Positions 1 through 22,215 of a stretch of DNA of 64,000 bases are shown piece after piece. The notes beneath the pieces were generated by a model, which saw only the letters and a list, made by a program, of their open reading frames with translations, searched no databases and was not told where the DNA came from. Every line of letters begins with the position of its first letter. Positions within the stretch are counted from its first letter, which is position 1. The position numbers and the translations under genes were made by a program. Where the stretch lies: the NCBI RefSeq assembly GCF_014805685.1, contig NC_060912.1, forward strand, positions 10,879,658-10,943,657, given 5' to 3'. The DNA is from Silurus meridionalis. Taxonomy: Eukaryota; Chordata; Actinopteri; Siluriformes; Siluridae.

Positions 1-276
1 GAAATGTGTTCTTTTATCTTATATACTTAAAACCTCCAGTTTGACTTGAATGCACCTTATACTATCCCAATATATTTACTGTAAATGTTGACCTGAAGAA
101 AGCGTCTTGAAGGTCTTGAAGGCTAATCTAAACCGCTAAGTGTAACATGCTAACAGTAATCTGATCTTAGTATTAAACCAACAATACTAAATTTATAAAA
201 CTATAAATTAATACACTTCATGCAGAAATCTGGACCTTATATATCTGGATACTTTATTCTGGATTTAATATCATAC

Positions 277-1584
277 CCGGTTAAAAGTCTGGTAGTTGCT
301 AAAGATGAGCTCGATGTCACGCACAAACTCTCCCACTCTTTTGTACTTCTTTTTCTGCAGTTTGCTCCTCACACGTTTAAGCCACATGGGATTGGAGATC
401 ACATAATGGTATCTCTCCACCTGCGCAACAACAAAAGTTTGTTATGTAGTACCAGGAGTGAATACAGTAGCTTTCTACGTTTATGCCATTTGGCAGACAC
501 CCTTATCCAGAATGACATTCATCTCATTCATACACCTGAGAGGTTGAGGGTCAAGGGTGTTGCTCATGGGCCCAGCAGTGGCATCTTGGTGTTGCTGGGA
601 TTTGATCAGAAGTCCAAAATCTTAACCACCCAACGACCACCTCGTAATTTGCAGTTATATTTTTGCCCACCAAATGTCGCCAGAGTCGCCCTCATCAGCT
701 CCCACTTTCATCCCATGAGTGGATTTCATTCCCCTTTGTGCTTGTTTGTTGCTTGTTCATTGTAATTGCATGTGGTTGGTCTTCTGGATTTTCTTGACTT
801 TTTCTCAAGTATTTGTTTGCTTGTTTTTTGCTTTCAATTTTCTGGTAAGACTTTTTGAGTGTTTCTCCATTTGCAGAGAAACTTTGTTTACATTTGTTTC
901 CAAGTTTCAGAGGATTTTTTTGTACCCCATTTTGAATTTGTAACTATTTATTTGCTGCACTTTTGTGTTGGACATTTTAAAATTGGAGCGTTTCGAATGA
1001 TATCTTTGCTGTTTTCCACAGTTTTGACTTTTATTTCTGAGTGTGTCTCTGTATCTGGGGTCACACACCTAGCCGTGAGAGACTGCTAGAGCCCCTACCT
1101 TTTACGCAGTCGACCACCGGTTCAAGCCATGACCCCGAATACGTACCCAATCAAATAGAACTGAAATCATCTTAATACTCTGCTGGGGCTGAACACGATT
1201 ACATGCATCACATCATAGCAATAAGGATTAAACCGATTTCTGGATTTCCTCTTGGGAAAGAAGATGAATGATCAATAAATATCTATTGGATGAAAAAACT
1301 GAGAAGAAACTGAGATTTTCTTACCTTTTCAGCAGGGTAATATGTAAACGCACCCAGAGTATCCGCTTTTAACAAGCGCAACAGCAAATATTCACAGCGC
1401 TGATGAAGGAAACACACACTCAGAATCACATAAATCACTGTGTCTGTGTGTGTGATGTACTGATTTAGATTTCTATACCATGGTGTTTTTGGAAACAGGG
1501 CTTCTCAAAACGTCTTTTCTTCTCATGTGCATCCACAAACTGTGGTTACTCTTAAACACGCAAAAAGTACACATCCATTCGTCC

Positions 1585-1636
<52 letters not shown>

Positions 1637-2971
1637 CAAAACCAAAGAAATGTACTATGAACTGATTGCATTGCTGTAGCTTCTCATGTTCTCACCCCAG
1701 CGAGTCGTCCTGCAGAGGCGGTAAGTGGCAGCGACGATGAAAAGCTCGTGGACACTCGTCACAGCACACCAGATTCAACCCAGAGTTACAAATGTAGCAC
1801 ACGTCATCGTTATCCTGATCCCTCTTTAAATAGCGAAGAAAACCAAGTCATTAAATGTTTACGAATGACCTTCCCAGCCGTAGAACAACTTTAAGTGCAG
1901 TAGCATGAAATTTTCTCTTCATATGAACTCGGAGACCACAAAGCCATGAAGATCATGAAGATCTTTCACAAATGGGTTGGAAGTATGATCATGAATGCGT
2001 TCATGAATGTGAATGCTAACTGCACTTCAGACCTCCTCACCTTCTCACCTTCATCAGTACCTGACTTCACTCACACCCTTCTATCTGAATGAGCACAAAA
2101 ACTCCCCAGGTGGTGTTTAAACAGCCTAGAGAACATCAAGGATTCGAAATCGATAATATTGATGTATTGAGCCGTTTCTTCAAAAATGGTGCATCCATGA
2201 CGGGACACGATCATGATGTCCAAATCTGTAAGAGACTGAAATTCGCTTTGTGCAGCACTCACACTATCACTATTGTGCACCACCCCAGTGCTCCATTAAA
2301 ACCAATGGTAAATGGGTCTTAATGAGTTCACACTGGTTCCAAACTATTACCCACATCCCAGTGTTGCCAAACTCCTAGTTCCACAAAGTTCTCCTTTCCC
2401 TAAGTGACTCTGTAGAAATAATAAAATACACCCTACTGTATAAATGGTATAATGTCCACTAAAATGAAGGGAACACCGGATTTACGGTCCGTTATTTTCT
2501 AGTCGTAGTCGGTCATAATGTCTTACTTTCTACATGTGGAACGAAGTTTTCAAAGACGTGAAGGAATCTCAGAAGTCTGGCTCCTTCAGAAAGTTGCCAT
2601 GGGTTTAAGACTCACCTCATTTTTCGGCTGGCAGAGAGGACAGGGGCATAACACGGGATGAACAAAAAGGATCTTCTTCTGCAAACAGAACACATGAAGG
2701 TGAGAAACGTTTTTCTCCATATCAGTGTAATCGGTGTGTGTGTTCTGTCTAACTACTGTACAAAGTTCTGAAATATCAGACTGGTAGAAGATTCTGGAAC
2801 AATATGAAACAGTGACTCTCGCATTACCTTCACCAGGAATCTGAGGGTTTTGCCGTGACACAGTACATCTTTACTCCAGTGTCCATCAGGCAGAGACATC
2901 TCCTGCTTTACAAACTCCACAGGAGTGAACCAGCGCTCCTCCGTGCGAATGCTCTTCGTGTGTGGCCCTTC

Positions 2972-3017
<46 letters not shown>

Positions 3018-4074
3018 TATAAACACTATCATACTCATCATTTACAGGTCTTTTTGGTCATATTGTCCAGTCATACACTTCTCTCCCTCACACACTGCTC
3101 ACTGTGAATAGAGGACTGTGATTGGCTGGAGTTCAGGTGTGAGTTCAGAGCGTTAAAGGTTGAATCAGTGTTTTAAATGAACGAGCTGATCATAACAAAC
3201 AGTAACCGTAGTAACATCCAGTTCCAGGTCCATCCACAGAGAAACAGCGATTGTCCACATTTCCTAACGACCTTCTTGAGCTCATTATAGCGTGTGGTGT
3301 AAAAAAAGTTAACTCCAACAGCGTCATTATCAGTAGTTCACACACACACATTCTCGAATATGTATTTAATGAACCTCATGGAAACAGGTGTCGTTTTATG
3401 GCACTACTTTATCTAAGGCTGCGACAGAATTCGAGCTCCGCAAACATTCCAGAAAGAAACATGTGATACATATAGTCAGTTTAGTGACGGCTCTAAAGTC
3501 AGCGCTGAAGTGACGATGGTAGAAGGAGATACTCCACAGCAAAGTGTGAGCTTTTATACCAGCATTATGTTCTTTTGTACTTGACTCCAATGACCACCTA
3601 CCTACAAATCTGCTTTTATATAAATCTCCACTGACGGAGCCACAGCTGACCGGCAAAACGCCAAGCGCAAACAGTGCCATATCCACCGCCTCGCTCTCCT
3701 CCTCCTCCTCCTTCCTCAGCTCTTCATCCATCGAGTCTTCACTGGATTCTTCACTGGATTCTTCACTGGATTCTTCACTGGATTCCTCACTGGATTCACT
3801 CGACTCTAACAGGTTCCAACAGAGCAACACGTGGAAACACAATATCAGAACAAGAAATCTGATCTTCAGATGACCTTCAGTTCTGCATTTGATTATGTCC
3901 TATATTTAAAAAACAGAAATTCTTTTTACGACAGTGTTTTGTTACTCGTTGAAAGTAAAACAAAAAGTGTGTACACTAACCAGAGCTGGAGCTTTCCACA
4001 CTAGATACAAGAATCTTTCTCTGCAAAATAAATAAATACATAAATAAATAAATAATAATAAAAATTAAAATCTG

Positions 4075-4170
<96 letters not shown>

Positions 4171-6596
4171 ATCATCTTCCAAATTTCCAAATGTTATTAA
4201 TTAATAATTAATACCTTTTAAATACTCTAATCAACATTAACAAATAATGATGCTTTATGCAAATGTATGTTAATTAATACTGAAACAAAACTCAAAACAG
4301 AGCACGACGACTAAATATTCCTGTAAATGTTTAAAAGTAATTTTGATGTTTTACTGTAAATTACGTCAATGTATGTTTAGTGATTAAATTGTATTATTTT
4401 TTTTATATCTGAGTAAAAAAAAAAGGACGTCATGAATAAATGTGTGCTGCGCTGAAGGTTTACATTTTTTTCTTTTTTTGTATTTATTTATATTTTTAAT
4501 AGAACTGGTCAGACAGAAATGCGTGCTGCATTAATCACACGCTAATAAACTGAGTGTCGTTATATATATATAAATAAAATGAATTAAAAAATACATCATA
4601 ATACATAAGGGGAAAATTAAACACATTCAGCACCTTTTGACTGTAAGATCTGTAAGTGACTGGACACTGCAACTGACCATCCTTCCAGAACAAAAACAAA
4701 AAGAGAGAGATTTTAACATTTATTATACACACTGCAGTAGGTTTATGTGAGTCAGTACAGTGTGTCCATGTTTTCAGTGTTTCCAGTGTTTTCCTGCTGC
4801 ATCTTCACAGTGACTGAGAGATTCACCTTTAGAAGGTTCTGTAGTGGAATGTTGTTGTAGCGGATGCTGACTTTCCATTTCTTGCTACTTGCTTTTCCTG
4901 AGAATGTCTCAAAGTGACCCGGAGTGAACCAGTGGCCCTCAGACAAAATACACGTCTCTCCTGAAGGAAGGAAAAATATGATTGATTTAAAATCCAAATT
5001 CAAGTACAACTTCTTTTCTTTGTATTTATTCGAGTGCCATTGGATCACTGAGACAAAACAGAATACAAACAACAACTATTAACTACACTATATGGCCAAA
5101 AGTGTTTGGACACCTGACCATGAGATTGGTATGTGCTTCACAGTTTACGGCATTTAGCAGTCCACGCTTATCCAGAGCCACTTACAACTTAGCACTCGAG
5201 GAAGTTTGTGGTAAAAGTTTGGGAATGAACCACATACGGGTGAAAACAAGTTCTAATAACTTTGGGCTTATAATACATTCATACGGTGTTTAATGAGATG
5301 TAAATGAGCGTTACCTCTAACCAGTTTGGCTGGATACAACACGCCCTGTTTCTCTCCGCAGGTTACAGGAAGCTCTTCGTCATTACTCAGTAAAGCTAAC
5401 AGCAAGAAATGTCAAGTTACAACAGGATTAAACTTAATTACCCAGAATTCCCCACCCAGTGAAGCATATAACCTACTGTTTTTAAATAAGACATGGACAT
5501 GTGTAAAACCTGCATTTCTATCCAACTTCACAGGTTTAAACCAGCAATAAAAGTCTTTAGAAATGTATTTTTAAATATTTCATTTTATTTATTATTTTTT
5601 TAGGGAAGTAGGACTGATGTACTGCATATCAGTTTAGTTCAGTTCAATGTATTTATCCTCATTGGGAAAGTAAGTTTGCAGCAGATATTCAACAATTCAC
5701 AGTAAAACAATTATTACATTTATTGCTGATAAATTTTATTTAAAATGACCAGTCGAACTGACCATCCGTTACCACTAGGGGCAGAAGAATTGACTAATTT
5801 AATTGATTGGTTTTTAAAAAAGAATTGAGATAGAAATTGTCAAAATCCCCGTAAAACGTCAAGAGCATTCGGCTATGGATATTTAAAAGAAATCATTTTC
5901 TTTATTCATTCCTAAACCCTTAAAACACACTGTAGTCTCACCTCCTCTATCAGGTAAATATTGAACTGTTGATCTTCTAAAAATGATCATTTAATGGTGC
6001 TCCAGTTATCGTTTCTCTCCTGAGGTGAAAGAAATGATAAATGAACTCCCACATCTGCAGTGACTCACAGAGACTTTGCTCCATGTCCGGTTTCTTCAGT
6101 TTGGATGCAGAGGAAGGACCTGGTTCCTCTTTATCTGTCTCTTCTCTACTTTTCCTTCTCTCTGGTAATCTCTTCTTTTGCGCTGGCTTCACTCTCGTTT
6201 TCTCGACGTCCTCATTTCTGCTCGGTTTCTCCACGTCAGGAGGTTTTTCACAATCCCTAAAGGATTCTAAAACAAAGATCATAAAACACTCCAATAAAAT
6301 CGGGTCCAATCACGAGACGTGTGTCGAGTGAAAGAAGTGGAACTACCGTGAAAAAGAAAAGACAACACAAGAAAACATGAAGAAAGAAAGGTGAAGGAAT
6401 GGAAAACACTCACCGTTCATGAGGCTGCTCAGGATCAAGCGGAGGTCTGGGTATTTGTGTAGGATGTGCCCCTTAAACACGCAACTCCAAAATACTTTCA
6501 CTGAGTCACCACCATTTTTCTCCACAAAGTCCAGGATCTCATACACACCTTTCTGAATTTTACTCTTACTCTTCATCTTTATTACCTTCTGCACAG

Positions 6597-6654
<58 letters not shown>

Positions 6655-7464
6655 CGAGAGATTTCGACACAAAAGAATTCAACAGTTTATGGCTGGAAGA
6701 AAGATGGAGAACATCAGAGAAGATGTGATCAGACTCCCTCATTCCCGCAGTCACACATGGAGGCGGAAGCTTGTTGGTTTGGATTTGGTTTGGAACTGGG
6801 AATGTTGGAAACTTATTTCAGAAAGTGAAAGAAATTCTGAACCAACATGGCAACCGTTCCACACGTCAACACCATGCACATCTGTCTGAAACCGACTTCA
6901 CCGTACAACAAGACGACGAGCCGAAGCGACAAATACGTCCGAACTCTAAGTGTTATTTAGAGAGCAGACAGACGTCTGGAGTGATATTTATCATGGAACG
7001 ACCTTCTCAGTCACCGCACCTAAATCCTGCTGAACTGCTCTGAGATGAACTACATCAGAAATAAACCTCCAACTAATGAAGAACATCTTTGTCGAGTTTT
7101 ACAAGAAGCACGGCAAAGTGTTTCAGCTGAAAGTCCAGATGTTGAGTAAAGCTGTTCATGCTTTCACCAGAAATAAAGTGGAACATCTGGACATTTATAG
7201 ATTTGTTTGGTCAAAGTCAATCTTTCTAAATGTTAAAGTATCAAGTTTGTATTGGATGAAGGGAAGTGGTTACTGATTGGAAGTTTGGGGCTCAAACACA
7301 GGTATCGCCAAGCTGCCACTCGTGGGGCCCTTGAGCAAGGCCCTTAACCCTCTGTGCTCAAGGGCCGACCCTGCGCTCTGACCCCTGCTTCCGAACATCA
7401 CTGGGATATATGGAAAAAAGATGTTCTTCTGTGCTGTAATGTACATGTGACAAGCATAAAGCAC

Positions 7465-7512
<48 letters not shown>

Positions 7513-7928
7513 TAAACAAAAGAAACATCTGAAAAGCCAAAAAAGACCAGACACTGTATATATAAATTCTAACCCTCAACAGTTCAGTTGCATAAATGAG
7601 ATAAATGTAATAAAATTTGGATAATGGTGTCTTCTAAAGGCTATAAATCTACTGTACACTTGGTGGCGCTACGATTCTCATCTTCTGATCTAATCTAAAG
7701 CGCTGAGCTGCCACTTTCTTTCCTCTTTAGAAATAACTCGGATCGAGCTGAAAACTTTCCCCATCAAGACTCTGAAATCTCTATAAGTTTGCATGTGAAC
7801 ACCACTGGACCTTGTCTTCTCTCCTTCATCTCCACCCATGGAGTATAAACTACAGGAACAGACACCGCGCTTCTTCTGCTCTCAGTCTCCTGATTATTCA
7901 TTAAATAAAGATCTGATCGCCCTTCAGC

Positions 7929-8018
<90 letters not shown>

Positions 8019-8224
8019 CCCCCCTCCCTCCATTCTTTCTCTAATAAATAGAGGAATGGTGTAAGGTTCTTCTCTCTGACCTGGTAGAGCTCCTCAGGTA
8101 CCAGATCGTAGTCTCGGAGCTGGTTCAGGAAGGTGCTCGGTTTCTCCATGGACGAGATCGTCGTCTTCTTACGGTGAAAAAATTGAATCATCTGCTCATA
8201 AGTTAAACAATCCAGCGACTCCAT
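277..8224 (-). CDS. SP140-like nuclear body protein, gene A (HSR-SAND-SAND-PHD-bromodomain), 3' end off window
   Basis: Probable nuclear chromatin reader of the SP100/SP140/AIRE group. Exons, 5' to 3': 8224-8081, 6588-6414, 6266-6069, 5395-5315, 4960-4827, 4681-4634, 4020-3981, 3805-3602, 2967-2828, 2678-2616, 1823-1696, 1584-1479, 1399-1325, 420-277. All have AG/GT borders and compatible phases. Exons 1-2 encode the HSR/CARD-like oligomerisation domain ([29 protein letters not shown]). Exon 3 is a charged linker. Exons 4-6 form SAND1 ([10 protein letters not shown], then [11 protein letters not shown], close to the DNA-binding KDWK motif). Exons 8-10 form a second SAND ([34 protein letters not shown]), followed by a Cys-rich CPCPLC tail. 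Exons 11-12 form a C4HC3 PHD finger ([25 protein letters not shown]). Exons 13-14 form the bromodomain ([17 protein letters not shown]). The last exon (DNEFG in the paralogues) is not visible and should lie left of position 1. The start is the ATG at 8224, matching MDPL in paralogues B and D; an upstream in-frame ATG at 8239 is less likely. 560 residues are visible. Confidence 0.92.
484..650 (-). mobile_element. tRNA-derived SINE copy (family 1)
   Basis: Read on the minus strand: a box-B-like 'GATCAAATCCCAGCA' stretch, then GCCACTGCTGGGCCC and ACCCTTGACCCTCAA, ending in CTGGATAAGGGTGTCTGCC. The same body recurs at 7278-7470, 12515-12700 and 17400-17560. This architecture is a common teleost tRNA-derived SINE; the family name is not assigned. 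Confidence 0.6.
1588..1634. repeat. (CA)n microsatellite at gene A exon 12 acceptor
   Basis: Read on the minus strand this is a (TG)n tract that ends at the acceptor of the exon starting at 1584, so it takes the place of the polypyrimidine tract. Confidence 0.9.
1970..2110 (-). repeat. Fragment of dispersed TIR element (family 2)
   Basis: Contains the family segment 'CTCCTCACCTTCTCACC..TCAGTACCTGACTT', which recurs inverted at 15.9, 36.9, 45.5 and 54.5 kb. It lies in the intron between exons 10 and 11 of gene A. See the longer copy at 15545-16082 for the family description. Confidence 0.55.
2977..3014. repeat. (CA)n microsatellite at gene A second-SAND acceptor
   Basis: On the minus strand (TG)n followed by TTTTGAAG directly precedes the exon starting at 2967. 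Gene D has (TG)n at the same acceptor. Confidence 0.9.
3735..3803 (-). repeat. 12-bp coding tandem repeat in gene A linker
   Basis: About five copies of a 12-bp unit (plus strand CACTGGATTCTT) lie inside exon 8 of gene A. They encode a Ser-Ser-Glu-Glu repeat directly before the second SAND domain. The unit is a multiple of three, so copy-number change keeps the frame. Paralogue D has a non-repetitive acidic linker at the same place. Confidence 0.85.
4073..4171. repeat. (TCTA)n microsatellite
   Basis: A near-perfect tetranucleotide run of about 24 units in the intron of gene A between exons 6 and 7. Confidence 0.95.
5086..5262 (+). repeat. Partial dispersed TIR element (family 2)
   Basis: Starts with CACTATATGGCCAAAAGT, the left end of family 2, next to TA. 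It runs through 'GGACACCTGACCAT' and a SINE-like 'GCATTTAGCAGTCCACGCTTATCCAGAG' stretch, then breaks off. It is intronic in gene A. Confidence 0.5.
6600..6656. repeat. (GA)n microsatellite at gene A exon 2 acceptor
   Basis: On the minus strand it forms a (CT)n polypyrimidine tract leading into the acceptor of the second HSR exon (starts at 6588). Gene C has a (TC)n run and gene D a (GTCT)n(CT)n run at the same splice site. Confidence 0.9.
6765..7075 (+). mobile_element. Tc1-like transposase relic
   Basis: The plus strand encodes [14 protein letters not shown] and later [15 protein letters not shown] followed by DELHQK. These match the C-terminal DDE region of Tc1/mariner transposases (FQQDNDPKH...WPSQSPDLNPIENLWDEL). 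Frame changes and stops show that it is dead. It lies in intron 1 of gene A. No terminal inverted repeats were identified. Confidence 0.75.
7278..7470 (+). mobile_element. tRNA-derived SINE copy (family 1)
   Basis: Contains 'ATCGCCAAGCTGCCACT', 'CCCTTGAGCAAGGCCC' and 'TTAACCCTCTGTGCTC', shared with the copies at 12.5 and 17.4 kb. It is followed by a (TTTC)n run at 7464-7511. Intronic in gene A. Confidence 0.65.
7931..8018. repeat. (CTAT)n microsatellite
   Basis: About 22 tetranucleotide units in gene A intron 1, some 60 bp from the donor of exon 1. Confidence 0.95.
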
Positions 8225-8362
8225 CAGGCTGTAGATCATTTAAAGAAAATCCCCAGCTGATCAATTCATATGAAGTTTTACGTGATGATTCAGTCAAAGT
8301 GATCACGTGATCCAGAAGCAGCCCCGAGTCACGGCGTCATGAAGGAAACACGCTGGAAACGT

Positions 8363-8414
8363 GGAGAAAAAACGAAAGCGCGATAAAAACAAAACCTAAG
8401 AAGAAAACGAAAGT
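8363..8414. promoter_or_regulatory. ISRE-like motifs upstream of gene A
   Basis: GAAAACGAAAGT at 8403-8414 fits the GAAANNGAAA core of interferon-stimulated response elements. A second related stretch (AAAACGAAAGCG) lies at about 8367-8379. Both are 140-190 bp upstream of the gene A start codon. Mammalian SP100, SP110 and SP140 are interferon-induced, so the site is plausible, but its function is inferred. Confidence 0.5.
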
Positions 8415-9429
8415 TTTGTTCTCCTAAAAATATATAAATAAATAATTGAATAATTGAATAAATGAATAATTGAATAAATGAATAAATTACCGGGTTTGCA
8501 TAACTGGAAAATTTCCTTTGGAATTAACGGGAATTAATGAGAATAATATGAATGTACTAAATGATCAGGTTATAGTGTTACAGGGGATTTAAATGTAGTT
8601 TTAAGTGTAATTTTGTTTAAAAAAAAAACAGATTTAATATAATTTCTACTTGTACATCCATCAATCGCATAACACACATATTTTCTATGTCCAGATAAAT
8701 CTCTATATTGGTGAAAATTCACGTAAATGACATAAAAATTACATACATTTATGTGTAAAACTTCCTGGTGCTGTGTGTAAGATGGTGTGCAACAAAATTA
8801 TACTAGCAATTAATCACAAACGTCATTTTAAACAAAAAATCTGTATCAGTTTGCATGAATAACAGCTTATAACCAAACAAAATGTCTATATTTATTTATA
8901 CAGTTTATATCAATTTCACCCAATTTCTTATTAATTCCCAAAATTTCCCAAAATTCCTGGTAAGTTTCCAAAATCAGGTTGTGCCACCTGCTTGCAACCC
9001 TTCTTAATGAACATTAAATACACATATATTACATTATATTAAATAATTATATGAACAATGTGTGTGTTCTTGATTGCACATGCAGTTCCGCTGTAGTTCT
9101 CGTCTCATTATACACTATAATGTAGTATGTTTGTGTTATCTTGTGTTATGTTGTTTTATGTAACACTGTTGTTTCGCTGTGTGCTGGAACGACTGTATAC
9201 GGGCAAAATACCATTATTAAATTAAATGACATCAAAATAAAACATCCCATTTCACATTCAGTTCCCATTTGCTTTTATAACTAACCTCCACTTCGGAAGA
9301 TGTTTCACTAGATTTTTTGGACATCCCAAAGATGTTCAATAGTTTTGGAGCTAGCAGGAGATCTTCATGGAGCTTCTAGATCATATATATATAAGTAAAC
9401 ACAAAGTGGCAGGTCAATTTGCATCAGGA
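8415..9429. other. Intergenic, AT-rich, no gene seen
   Basis: Between the gene A promoter and the LINE relic. Very AT-rich, with short runs of AATAAATGAATAATTG-type repeats near 8430-8490. A family 2 fragment ('TTCCCATTTGCTTTTATAACTAACCTCCACTTCGGAAGATGTTTCACTAGATTTT') is recognisable at about 9250-9330. No coding or RNA signal was found. Confidence 0.6.
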
Positions 9430-10260
9430 TTTGCATGAAATCATTCCCAAACCGGAAACCATGGATCCACTTTCCAGGCACACAGATTACAACTCCAGTG
9501 ACACAGAGACATACAGGAAGATGAGGTGTGACCATCAGGGCTGCAAAGATAGTGGCAAACTATCAGGGATCTGACCTCAAGCACATGTGGAATGGTCTGC
9601 ACATGATTACAACTACAGGAGAAGAAAGGTTGGAGAAATCTGTGATGTATGGATCTCTGCATCTCCACCACACCTTCTATGTTCGGTTTGAGAAAAACAA
9701 CGTTTCTTCTTGCCAGCCACCACGGACCCTCTCCATTTGGCATACAGGAAAAAAACAAATTGACAGAAGACACCATCACTTTAGTGATACATGAGGCTCT
9801 CACACACCTGGACAAGAAAAATACTTACGTCAGAATGCTTCGACACCATCGTCCCACCAAAACTCATTTCAAAGCTGAAAGACTTAAGTCTGTACTCTCA
9901 CTTGTGTAAGAGGATTTTGGACTTTCTGATGAACAGACCCCAAGTGGTCAGAATTGAGAATAACTTTTACTGCACTCTAACTCCTGCACTGGCGCTCCAC
10001 AGGGTTGTGTCCTAAGTCCCCTCCTGTTCTCCCCATTCACACACAACTGTGTTGCCCAGCACAGTTTACATCATATTTAAGTTTGCAGATGATGCCTCCA
10101 TCTTGGGACTCACAAATGATGGGGATGAGACGCCTACAGCGATTAAGTTAGAGTGTGATCACAATGGGGCAGTGATAACAACCTCTGCCTTAACATTAGA
10201 AAAACCAAAGAAATGATAGTGGACTTTAGAAGTGTAGAGAAAATCAACTATACCCCGTTA
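9430..10260 (+). mobile_element. Non-LTR retrotransposon (LINE) relic with reverse transcriptase remnants
   Basis: Broken plus-strand reading frames show a linker motif (KHMWNGLHMITTT), then LCKRILDFLMNRPQVVRI and a region reading like 'GCVLSPLLFS', 'FKFADDASILG', and finally RKTKEMIVDF. These are in the order found in fish LINE reverse transcriptases (P-Q-G-x-V-L-S-P-L-L, FADD, KTKEMIVDFR). Several frame shifts and stops are present, so it is inactive. It separates genes A and B. Confidence 0.75.
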
Positions 10261-10495
10261 CATATCGATGGAACTTTCTTTATTATTGCTGTAGTTTGCC
10301 TGAAGCCTCACTTAATATATTTATGTACAAACTGTCAGTGACATCAGTACATATGACAAATAAAACTGGAAAATTTGTAATATAAATGTAGGTATTATAT
10401 GTTAACAATGGAGTTTTAATGTCATTACAAAATATAACATTTCAATCTTTTTTATTGAATATTAACCTGCAGAAAGATGCAGGATTGTAAAAGAG

Positions 10496-20144
<9,649 letters not shown>

Positions 20145-20734
20145 TCGGCTGCTGAAGTGTACTATAATCACCAGTTAAACAAAATGCACCACAGGGAAAA
20201 CAAAATCTCCAGCTGAGGAAATACACATCTATTTATTCTTAAGTTTCACCAGCTGATCAAACAGTAACCTGATCACGATGTGGAGCAAATAATAATGAAT
20301 CTGAACCTGTTTTGGTGCTAGTAAACATGAAACAGAGAGAGAGTTTCGTGCGTCATTAAAAATAACCTGTGGGAGGAACAGGTGAGTAATTTGCATGTGA
20401 AGGCCACACCTTAGTGGATTGTGTTGAGATTGCGTGTAAAATATCAAATGCTGTCCTACATAAAAACATTACATAAGAGGGAAGTGATGCTAGTATGTGA
20501 CAAACTGCTTACCAGGTGAATGTTCTGCAAAGAGCTGCAAGTAATAGAGTTTATTTAAAAGAAATGTGGAATCCTGAATATAACAACTACTGTATATGAG
20601 CTTGTTGTCTTATTCCAAAACCATGGGCATATGCCTGATTTGATCACTTCATGATTGAGTATTTATTGAGGATGACTATAAAATTTCTATGATATTCATG
20701 AAATTCTATGAAACTTTCATATTTTAAAGTGGCA
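20145..20734. other. Upstream region of gene B
   Basis: Presumed promoter of gene B. Contains an (AG)-rich GAAACAGAGAGAGAGTTTCG segment near 20331-20352. No good GAAANNGAAA site like those of genes A, C and D was found. No other gene seen. Confidence 0.4.
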
Positions 20735-21180
20735 CTAATTCAATTCAATTCACATTTAATTTTTTTGTGGAGTGCTTTTAACAATGGACATTGTCTCAAT
20801 GAAGCTTTACACAGTTAAAGCAATAAATAAAAAAGTGTATACGATTGTTCTGTATCGTTGCAAATTTCTCCCTAATGAGTGATTCAGTGGCGACTGTGAC
20901 AAAGGAAAAACGTCCTAAGCTGGCATAAGGAAGAAACCTTTAGAGGAAACAGACACAAAAGAGAGATCCAACTTCATTACCAAATGTCCATTACAGTTCA
21001 TCGGTGTTGAGGTCTGCAGTTATGGGCACTTAAATGCAACTTGTGGTCCTCAGCCATTGTAGTAGACCGTTGATATTTACTACAGTCCAACTACATCCTC
21101 AAAGTTCCTGTGTTGCTCAGTAATCTCAAGGATCCCAAGGAACTCATGTTGTACACATAAGCTTTAAAATAAAAAAGTCT
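20735..21180 (+). repeat. Dispersed teleost repeat (family 4)
   Basis: Begins TTCAATTCAATTCACATTTA, then 'ACAATGGACATTGTCTCAATGAAGCTTTACA' and 'GCGACTGTGACAAAGGAAAAACG..GGAAGAAACCTTTAGAGGAAACAGAC'. Parts recur at 28985-29340, 43440-43530 and, inverted, at 46140-46290. It is a very common fish interspersed repeat; its class is not assigned. Confidence 0.6.
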
Positions 21181-21189
21181 AAAGTCAAT

Positions 21190-21730
21190 AATCACACCAA
21201 GGTCTATGACTGCTGTATATGCTAAAACAGAAAGACCAGAGACGCTACATAGGTTTACTTCTTGCTGTATGTGGTCCTAGTAAAAGGACTTCCATCTTGT
21301 CCGAGTTAATCAGAAGGAAGTTATCAAGCACTGTCAGCATAGCAATGGAAGCTTGTACCATGTTTACGTATGATTTTACAGAGACGCAACATGTAAAAAG
21401 AGAAAAGCAGCGGGCCTAAGATAGATCCTTGTGGAACACCAAACTTTACCTCAGAGAGTGTGGAGAACTCACCATTTACATAAAAAAAACTGAGTCAAAA
21501 AAGACCTGAGCCAGAAGAGAGATGTTACCTTCATTCCAACAACATTTTCTAGTCTAGCAGAGAGGAAATTATGATCAATGGTGTTGAAAGCTTTTTTGGT
21601 GTCAAGGTCAGGTTTTGTAATTAGAGGGTTGATAACTACCAGTGTGAAAGCATTAGGTAGATAACCATTGATAATGGAAGAATTTATAATTTTTGAAAGA
21701 GATTCAAGCACTTCAGTTGATGATTTTTAT
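21190..21730 (-). mobile_element. LINE reverse-transcriptase relic (L2-like)
   Basis: The minus strand encodes KKAFNTIDHNFLSARLENVV, then after a frame shift [19 protein letters not shown], and later INSDKMEVLLLGPHTARSK. This is the usual order in fish L2/Rex-like reverse transcriptases ([28 protein letters not shown]). It is inactive through stops and shifts. Confidence 0.8.
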
Positions 21731-21899
21731 GTGAAAATAGATAAAAAAGATAAATTCTCTTGAATAATCATAGAGTTATTTATAGTTAATAGGTAATTTA
21801 TTTGGCTCTTGGCATTCTCTTAATCAGCCTGAGTGTTTTTCGACATAATATGAATTTGTACAGTAGTTGTAGTAGCACTAATGGAGCTTTTGACTCACC

Positions 21900-22110
21900 C
21901 TTTCCTCTGCACAAGACAACTGATGGTCTAAAGCACATTAAGAAGGCAAGAGATTTCACAAGATGACACATCTATGACCTGAAAACCCTTCCAGGTGACA
22001 ACCTCATGAATATGAGAGAATGTAATGAGTTTGCCAAGCTGTCATCAGAGCTAAATGTAGCTATTTGGTAGAATCGAAAATATAAAACATGTTCTTGGTT
22101 GTTTAACTGG
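21900..22110 (+). mobile_element. DNA-transposon 3' relic upstream of gene C
   Basis: 'GATGGTCTAAAGCACATTAAGAAGGCAAGAGATTTCACA' through 'CTGTCATCAGAGCTAAATGTAGCTA' and 'AATATAAAACATGTTCTTGGTTGTTTAAC' resembles the 3' part of a widespread vertebrate Tc1-type repeat. Its right half is also present in the inverted copy at 31.6 kb. Confidence 0.5.
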
Positions 22111-22215
22111 TCTGCTGTTTTGTGTTGTGTTGTGGTCTGCTCATATCCTAGTTAGTTTAAGTCTTGTGTAACGATGTTGTTTTATGAAGCACCTTTTTCC
22201 TGGAAAAAGAATGTT

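Noticed and set aside
220..765. 181-residue plus-strand open frame
   Set aside because: It overlaps the antisense of the gene A bromodomain exon (420-277) and a minus-strand SINE, and has no domain of its own.
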